Positions 57,491 to 64,000 of a DNA stretch of 64,000 bases are shown one piece after another; position 1 is the first letter of the stretch; each line of letters opens with the position of its first letter. This stretch comes from Dasypus novemcinctus (taxonomy: Eukaryota > Chordata > Mammalia > Cingulata > Dasypodidae), in assembly GCF_030445035.2 (NCBI RefSeq), contig NC_080680.1, forward strand, positions 49,923,212 through 49,987,211, read 5' to 3'. The position numbers were made by a program, and so were the translations under genes. The notes beneath the pieces were generated by a model, which made no database searches, was not told where the DNA came from, and saw nothing but the letters and a program-made list of their open reading frames with translations.

Positions 57491-58595
57491 TCACTTCATT
57501 CTTAAAATGTTCCTAAGAAAATCTCATTAGAAAGCTCTTCAACCTTTTCAGGTTTATTTATAATATTTAAGCATCATCACAAATGCTGCAATCATGTGGA
57601 GTTCCTGTATATTTCTAATACTGAAAAAAAGATTAGCTTATTGGGGTAGAAAACAGGCAAGATGTGAAGCAAAGGAGAAGAAGAATTATTTCAGTGGTAA
57701 ATTCCAAATGACCCCAGTCTCATTTGCGCACCAATAAATTAGGATGCGTAAATTAGGGCCACCCCCAAAATGCCTGCCAAGTATTTCTGGAAATCCTTGA
57801 AGTGGGTTTTAGAAGCCAGGCATTAGCCCAAGTCACTAAAGAACTCTGTTCGGTTTCTCCTCCATTACTCTTGCTCTTTCTTCTTGACATCACTAACCTA
57901 AAGCTGCTTAGAGGAGTCTTATCACTGCCGTGCTGGTGGTGCCATCATAAAATGGCCAAAGTCTGCTCCCAACATCTCTTTGTCCAACTGTTCCTTATGT
58001 TTCCAATCTTTGAAGAATTGAGAGAAGAGCCTCCTCCTTTGTCTGAACCACATCTGGTCAGCTGGATCTTGAAGCAAAAATCACTGTGTCAGCATTTCAC
58101 AAGCCTTCAAGAACCACTCCGCCTCCATCAGTTTCTGTTCCCCATCTCTCAGCCACAGGGACACAAACTCTGTCCAAGAGACTGGATAAGACTCCACCCC
58201 ATCCCCTCTTTCCCCCTCTCCATACAGACTCTTCTTAGTCCCAATATTCCTCATTCCTTTACAACCCAGAAATCCCCAATGCATGACAATTAGTGGAGTC
58301 AGACCCTGGGCAAGTGACACAAAATACCAGCACCTGTGCCCCAGCTCAGCAAACCCCAAATGTCCTGGTACAGTAGATGTTATTTAAGGTTTATTGTTTT
58401 GTAGAGGGCAAAAGCATAAACGCTTAAAACAGAAAATCTCCCTAACTAGCCTTCTTAGCAGAATAAATACATGAGTTACTGTAGCAAGGGTCTCTAGTCC
58501 CTGAGAATCATATTGGCCTTCTTGCCCCAAAGACCACACAGCATTTAGAGACAGCAAACAAAGCAGGAATTTAGAAACTGTATTCACACTTGTCT
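57491..58595. other. Single-copy-looking; contains a 163-codon frame of unknown meaning
   Basis: The plus-strand frame 57,802-58,293 is the longest ORF here that is not explained by a known repeat. Its translation is Leu/Ser/Pro/His-rich with no signal peptide, domain or motif I can identify. I see no promoter, splice or poly-A context. Probably non-coding. Confidence 0.25.
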
Positions 58596-58599
58596 CTGC

Positions 58600-58775
58600 T
58601 GTTTATTGACTTGATGTTTGGCTTTGGGCAAGTTACTTAACTTTCCTATGTTTTGGGTTCCTCATTTGGAAACAAAAAAAGAACTAAAAATACTTACCTT
58701 CCTCATGGGGGGTGTTAGGCGGATTAACTAATTAATGATGGGAAAGTTCCATATAAATGCTAAGTAGTCTTATTA
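58600..58775 (+). mobile_element. MIR SINE, sense
   Basis: 'tttggctttgggcaagttac', 'ttaactttcctatgttttgg', 'acttaccttcctcatggggg' fit MIR. Confidence 0.65.
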
Positions 58776-59157
58776 TTCTTCCAGCAGCAGCCTCCTGGTG
58801 TGTGCTCAGTGGTGCTGCATAAAACCCTTTGTTACTCAGCCCTCCCTGGCTCCTCTACCTGCTACCCAACTCACCTGGACCAGAGCCTAGTTTTCAGGCT
58901 GCCAGGACAAAACTCCCTTCTCCCCGCCACAAGAGTGACATTGTGAACCCCAGGCCTCACATCGACCTTTCCCAACTTATCCACTGTCAGAAAGGAAAGT
59001 GTCAGCTGCTCATCTGACAGCAAGTGCCACCTTACAGCAGCGCAGTGGCACACCATCAGTAATTTAATCCATTCTTAGACACCATCACTTGTCTGAGTTA
59101 ATGTCAAGGAAATAAGTCGATTTGCTATCTGTCCACAAATATGTTTGACCTGTACAT

Positions 59158-59222
59158 CCAACACACAAGCACACACACACAAACACACCAACTCACAAAC
59201 ACAAATACATCAACACACACCA
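59158..59222. repeat. Degenerate CA-rich repeat
   Basis: Interrupted ACAC/ACAA/ACACCAA units over about 65 bases. Confidence 0.7.
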
Positions 59223-59389
59223 ACAAGATATTCCCCACTCTGGCAATACCTAAATGTGCAGGTCGGGACAGTATAAGTCACTGAAATAGTTACATTCACT
59301 AATGAGGAAAGCCACAGGGTAGTTCATCCAAAAGCCAAAAAAATCCAAATGTTATTAATATTTGCATTTGAGATGTAATACATGACTCT

Positions 59390-59760
59390 CTTAGTAACTT
59401 ATGTTTTGCTTGGACTACTGTTCAAATCTGCTTGCCTTCCCTGGGCACATACGAGCTGTCAGGTGGCCAGCCTTCCTGTTTCCATGTCTGTGCTTTATCT
59501 AGTCCCTTTGCTCCAAACACTTTCCTCACAGCTTTTTATTATTTTTTTAAATCTTATTCTTTCTTGATGATCTGGCTCAAATCCCCTGTCCTCTAGAAGT
59601 GCATCCCAACTGTCCCAGACTTCAATATTGCCCTGCTCTACATTTCCTTAATACTGAGTGCCACTCATTTGAGTCTTAATATTTTCCACTTCATATTGCT
59701 ATTTGCCTTTTGCAAATGTATCCCAGATGTTCATAAAGGTCTCTTGGTACTTTTAGGTCT
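59390..59760 (+). mobile_element. L2 LINE 3' end, sense
   Basis: 'ctgtgctttatctagtccct', 'atctggctcaaatcccctgt', 'gaagtgcatcccaactgtcc' follow the L2 3' region in order. Confidence 0.55.
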
Positions 59761-60284
59761 GAAATAGCATCAATTTTAAACTCCATTTAATACCTAGTGG
59801 AAATCCATAGCCCTCCCCAAGATTTCCTCAAAGTCCTTTAGGGACTTACATTCCACATGGTCACCTCTGACTGTGGGCTTATACCCCTTTAGAAATATTT
59901 CAGGTCATAAATCATCTTATTGCCCCAAGGTACTGTCTTTGTTCTGTTTTGGAGTCACCTAAATAAAAAAATCAGCTCTTTCTCTAGTTCCCAGAGAACC
60001 CTTCCTTCATGAAAGCATTCTCAATGAGATAGCTGTTTTGGAAGAACTGGGGATAATGGAGAAGGGACGCACCTCACAGTAACACAAACAGCTTCAAAGT
60101 GAATACAATTCATCCCAGTTCCTTCAGTCATCTCACCACCAGGGACTTTTTATTGGCTAGGCCCTGTTACCAGCTTCACACAATCTGAGACCTCTCTTTA
60201 CTCACCACTCTTTCCTTTTGTTTTTTCACAAACAGAACAAACTTTCTCTCATTTTCTCATGCAGAGTGCCTAAGCCTCTTAATT

Positions 60285-60545
60285 GTGTTGCTTTGGTTCC
60301 TGGATACTCCTGCCACCCAGGTCTCACCTTCTAACCCAAAATACTGAGGTATTTCCCCAAAAAGACAATTCCTTCCCAAGAGGAATTTCATACCAACTGC
60401 TAAGATGCCGTTATTTCACACTTTTACATATACGCCCTCCCTCTTCAGCTACATTATTAGATCTTCTAAACCAGACCACTTCTCATCCTTTACTTATATT
60501 CCCAGTGCTTGGTACAAAGTAGTGTCCACTAAGGCTTACTGATGA
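60285..60545 (+). mobile_element. L2 LINE 3' end, sense
   Basis: 'tggatactcctgccacccag' through 'ttcccagtgcttggtacaaa', 'gtagtgtccactaaggctta', matching the terminal L2 pattern. Confidence 0.45.
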
Positions 60546-61435
60546 TGGTGATGTCCACTGCATACAGAGCCCTGTGCTTGGGATTGGGTAACCCAGACAT
60601 AAATGATGCTCATTGTCTGATACGAGTGAAGAATTCAGGCATGATGATGACAATGATGGTGATGAGGATGATGATATTGGTGTTTGAACCAGAAGGTAGA
60701 AGAAATGGGAAAGGATCTATGTGCTCTCAAGTTGGGAGGAATTGAAGATTGCCTTGTGTAATCCACTACCTGAAGTTTGTACAATGATCATTAGGAGTAA
60801 ATTATATTTAGTAGATCTATAGAATTGTCTTCAAAGTATAGGTTTTCCTATAATGAAATCTGATGACCAAATATTAGTCAGAAATTATGATGATTTCTTT
60901 CTATGAAGTTTACCATTTCCAACATTTTAACATTTTATTTCAATAGTTCAATCAATAATTGAAATCTAGACATATATTTAAATAGTAATATTACAAGTTC
61001 CTACTAAGTATCTCTCTACTCAAGAAATAAAACAGTAATGATGCATTTAAGGCCCTCTGGTACCTCTCCCTCATTCTATTCTGCCTTCTGTCCATCAGAG
61101 ATAACCAATCTGTGACTATTTAACTTAAATTTTCTATTTGTGCTTTCCTAGATCACACTACAATAAAAACTTGTACCACAGATTCTCCTGGAGACAGATG
61201 TGGCTACAGATTCTTAGTCTTTTTTTTTTTAACCCCCTACTACCAAGGTCAAGATGAATTCCTAGTTGTTTCCGTTCACAGGTGGTAGGTTTTGTGCTAG
61301 TCCACTACCCCGCCCCCCTTTCATTGAGGGTAACTGTTCATGGGTTCTGGCTTTATAATGGGTTATCAATTCCAGCTCCCCTCCATGTGTGGGCTGAAAG
61401 CCTCCTTGGCTCCTGGGACTGAGGGGCCATTAAAA
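60546..61435. other. No recognised gene; triplet-rich tract at 60,640-60,680
   Basis: An ATG/GAT-rich tract lies near the left end. The remainder is AT-rich and unassigned, with a T-run at 61,222-61,231. Confidence 0.3.
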
Positions 61436-61870
61436 CATTAGATCAGGGAAGTGGACTTGGCCCAGTGGTTAGGGTGTCCGCCTACCACATGGGAGGTCTG
61501 CGGTTCAAAACCCGGGCTTCCTTGACCCACATGGAGGTGGCCCATGTGCAGTGTCTATGCGCACAAGGAGTACCCTGCCATGCAGGGGTGTCCCCTGCAC
61601 AGGGGAGCCCACGCGCAAGGAGTGCGCCCCGTAAGGAGAGCCACCCAGCATGAAAGTGCAGCCTGCCCAAGAATGGTGCCACACACAAGGAGAGCTGACA
61701 AAACAAGATGACGTAACAAAAAGAAACACAGATTCCTGTGCCGCTGACAACAACAGAAGCAGACAAAGAACACGCAGCAATAGACACAGAGAACTGACAG
61801 CTGGGGTCGGGGGAGAAGGGGAGAGAAATAAATAAATAAATAAATCTTTAAAAAACAAAAATATTAAATC
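61436..61870 (+). mobile_element. DAS-type SINE, full length, sense
   Basis: The element is about 61,446-61,860: head 'gtggacttggcccagtggtt', B-box-like 'ggttcaaaacc', GC-rich body, AAAT repeats and CTTTAAAAA tail. Flanked by ACATTAGATC and ATATTAAATC (8/10). Confidence 0.9.
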
Positions 61871-61872
61871 CT

Positions 61873-62072
61873 GGGAAACAGCTGTGTCTCAAGCAATTGA
61901 CTCCATTTTACCATATAGAGGACCCAGGTTCAATCCCTGGGACCTCCTGGTAAAAAAAGAAAAAGGTGCCCCAGACATGTGTGGAGAGGTGCAGGCCTCC
62001 TCACCGCAAAGCAGTGCAACCAAAAAGACAATGATGCAATCAGATGGAAAAAAATACAACAACAACAAAAAA
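61873..62072 (+). mobile_element. DAS-related SINE of a second subfamily, abutting the previous one
   Basis: 'gggaaacagctgtgtctcaa' head and a good B box ('ggttcaatccc', about 61,929), then A-rich sequence, 'tgtgtggagaggtgcaggcc', 'ccgcaaagcagtgcaaccaa' and an (AAC)n/A tail. Unlike the full-length type, it has no GC-rich core. Confidence 0.65.
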
Positions 62073-62439
62073 GTCCCTTAGTTACTCACGCTCCCCTCCT
62101 TGGCTCCATTTCTTCTCCTACAGGGAATCAGAAGCTCCCTCTTCAGTTTACATTTGTGACTCCCAGCTCCCTGCTTATTTCTGGCCTCAGGGAATTTCTT
62201 TTCTTGTGAGTTTTGCTCTAAATTTAAAAGGATGTTTGGTATTTTTTATTCAGGATTTTTATCCCTCCATATTATCAGAAATATAACTTCAACAGGTAAA
62301 CAGAAAAATGGAAAAGATAATTTCAAATAAAAAAATATGTATTAATGATTACTCAGAGTAACTACATGACTCCCAAGAAGAATTCTGACTCTCAAGGGGA
62401 ACAAGGCCATTTTCCTCCCCACCCCTATCATTTACCAAG

Positions 62440-62815
62440 CTGCGCCCACCTAGCTTTCTCTACCTTCCCCGTAGCAACAAGGACTTTCAACTTGGCTGTT
62501 ACCTCTGCCTGGAACTCTGTCCCAGATACTTGTTTTATATTATCATTTAGGTCTCAGGTCAAATGTTTCCCCAACAGAGAGGTTCCTGCTGATCATTCTA
62601 TCCAAAGTGGACTACTTACTTCTTATCCTTCATCCTGTGTTATTGTATTTCTCCTTATTTGAAAGTATTTTTCCCATTTTTCTACTTATTTATTGAATGT
62701 CACTTCCATCTTCCATAATTTAAGATCTTTGAGAGATGGGACGTTGACTATCTAGTTCATATGTGCCTGCAATTTGCACTTGGGAGGCATTCAATAATTA
62801 TTTATGATCTGAATT
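62440..62815 (+). mobile_element. L2 LINE 3' end, sense
   Basis: 'acctctgcctggaactctgt', 'aggtctcaggtcaaatgttt', 'ccaacagagaggttcctgct', ending 'gggaggcattcaataattat'. A clear L2 3' terminus. Confidence 0.75.
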
Positions 62816-63324
62816 AATTAATTAAGTCTATATATATATAGGTCACAGAAGATTCAGCAATGAAATATTTTACATTTCATTCTGAATGCTTTAATGTCTT
62901 TTTGGAAGATGGGACTTTGAAACAACTCTAGATTGTCAAGCAATTAGCTACATGGCAAGCAAAAGGTATTATGTTGAATGAATGGATGAATGAAGGAATA
63001 AAAAGGTAAAAAGAATGGGATTATTTTAAGCAGGTTAAAAATAATTCTGCATGTATGACTCTAAGGTGATGAATCTGCCTAATACAACATCTTCCTCCTA
63101 AAAGCAATTTTAGAATCATTCTACATAATCAAGTAAAGATAACCACCAAATAGTTCAGTGGAATTTACCAGAAAGTAAAACGCTGTAAGGTAATGAAGTA
63201 GAAAATTTATGAACAAAGGAGAAAACATTTCAGTCACATTAGTCCTTGTCCAGAAGTCAAACATGAAAGAGAAAAATAAGGATTTTAAGGTCACAAGAAG
63301 GGGTTGAAAATTTTTGACTTGCCA

Positions 63325-63425
63325 GTTCATTCATTCATTTAACAAGTATTTATCAATACTGAAAATACATGCAGGCAGGGGATAGCAACATGACCAAGAA
63401 GTGTAGAGGCATCTATTTCATCCAT
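63325..63425 (-). mobile_element. L2 3' end, antisense
   Basis: 'ttcattcattcatttaacaa', 'gtatttatcaatactgaaaa' is the antisense L2 terminus. Confidence 0.5.
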
Positions 63426-63454
63426 GTATCCTACACTTGAACTCTCTTACACAC

Positions 63455-63640
63455 AGTCGTTCTCAAACTTGACTGCACTCTTAAATTATCTGGGGACTTT
63501 TTAAAAAATCCTCAAGCTCAGACTGAACCTTAGACAAATTAAGTCAGAATCAGAATTGGTTGGGTGCCCAAGCAACATTAGTTTTTCCAGTTCCCCAGGT
63601 AATTTTGAAGTACAGCCAAAGTGGAGATTCACTTCTCTAT
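63455..63640 (+). mobile_element. MER5/MER20-group hAT element, diverged
   Basis: 'gttctcaaacttgactgcac', 'ttatctggggactttttaaa', 'ccccaggtaattttgaagta', 'cagccaaagt': the two halves form a loose inverted repeat as in the small mammalian hAT families. Confidence 0.55.
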
Positions 63641-64000
63641 CACATTCCCACCAAATGGTTGTCTACCATGGACTTGAATATTCTCCTACTTTAAACTCCA
63701 TGAGGAAGATTTTGCATCCTTTCCAGCACTGTTGCATCCTCAATATTTATAGCACAGAGCCCAAGATCTTGTGCGCATTAAACAATTATTGAGGAAATGA
63801 GTGAAAAGTTTTGATTACTCCAAAGGCATTGCATAGAATCTTGGGTAGTGTTCATTCATAGAAAGACATTCCTTATCATTTTAGGGACTCATCTTACCTC
63901 ACTTCTGGTTTCCATGTAAATTGTTTCTGTAAAACACACTCCTGGATTCTCTCTACTCCTTTATTGACCCTATATCTGAGGAGGAAAATGGCTTTTCTGA

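Noticed and set aside
1..64000. CRISPR array, bacterial operon or phage system
   Set aside because: No regularly spaced direct repeats, ribosome-binding sites or dense coding. Composition and repeats are those of a mammalian nuclear genome.

Overview
This is gene-poor, AT-rich mammalian nuclear DNA, and the repeats point to a xenarthran such as an armadillo. The marker is a tRNA-headed SINE of the DAS type: a head with A-box/B-box-like motifs, a GC-rich body and an (AAAT)n tail. It occurs about ten times, on both strands, several times with clear target-site duplications. I recognise no intact protein-coding gene, rRNA, tRNA gene or CRISPR array. The open frames, up to about 164 codons, lie mostly inside repeats or look like chance.

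Layout. 1-8,000: antisense MaLR/ERVL-like LTRs, an antisense L2, a 5'-truncated processed pseudogene of an ADP/ATP translocase closest to SLC25A6 (2,091-2,709), antisense L1, an inverted pair of a long unclassified retroposon called here family A (3,695-4,720), a solo LTR with a perfect 5-bp duplication (6,495-6,977) and an antisense LTR next to a tRNA-Leu-like primer-binding site. 8,000-17,000: old L1 and endogenous retrovirus (ERV) debris, including a block of env-TM remnant plus U3-R that looks retroposed by L1 machinery (9,962-11,355), and a sense LTR (11,614-12,093). 17,000-19,650: a family A copy with a 14-bp duplication, then antisense L1 split by an LTR. 19,650-38,900: CR1/L3, MIR, L2, MLT1 and DAS elements separated by single-copy stretches that look like conserved noncoding elements (about 21.6, 25.9-26.3, 33.4-35.3 kb). 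39,300-43,100: a third family A copy, a distant relative (family B) and a MIR split by a DAS SINE. 44,000-52,000: MIRs, a hAT element, a rearranged multimeric DAS SINE, a candidate conserved noncoding block (46.85-47.9 kb) and two antisense L2 copies. 52,360-56,345: an L1 with its middle missing and a dimeric DAS SINE inserted. 56,400-64,000: MIR, L2, an LTR end, two abutting DAS-type SINEs and a MER5/MER20-like element.

No genes act together here. The biology visible is layered retrotransposition: L1 machinery appears to have moved DAS SINEs, a cellular mRNA, family A and probably one ERV transcript. The unexplained single-copy islands are the best candidates for regulatory function. The window may be an intron or gene desert; I cannot name the locus.
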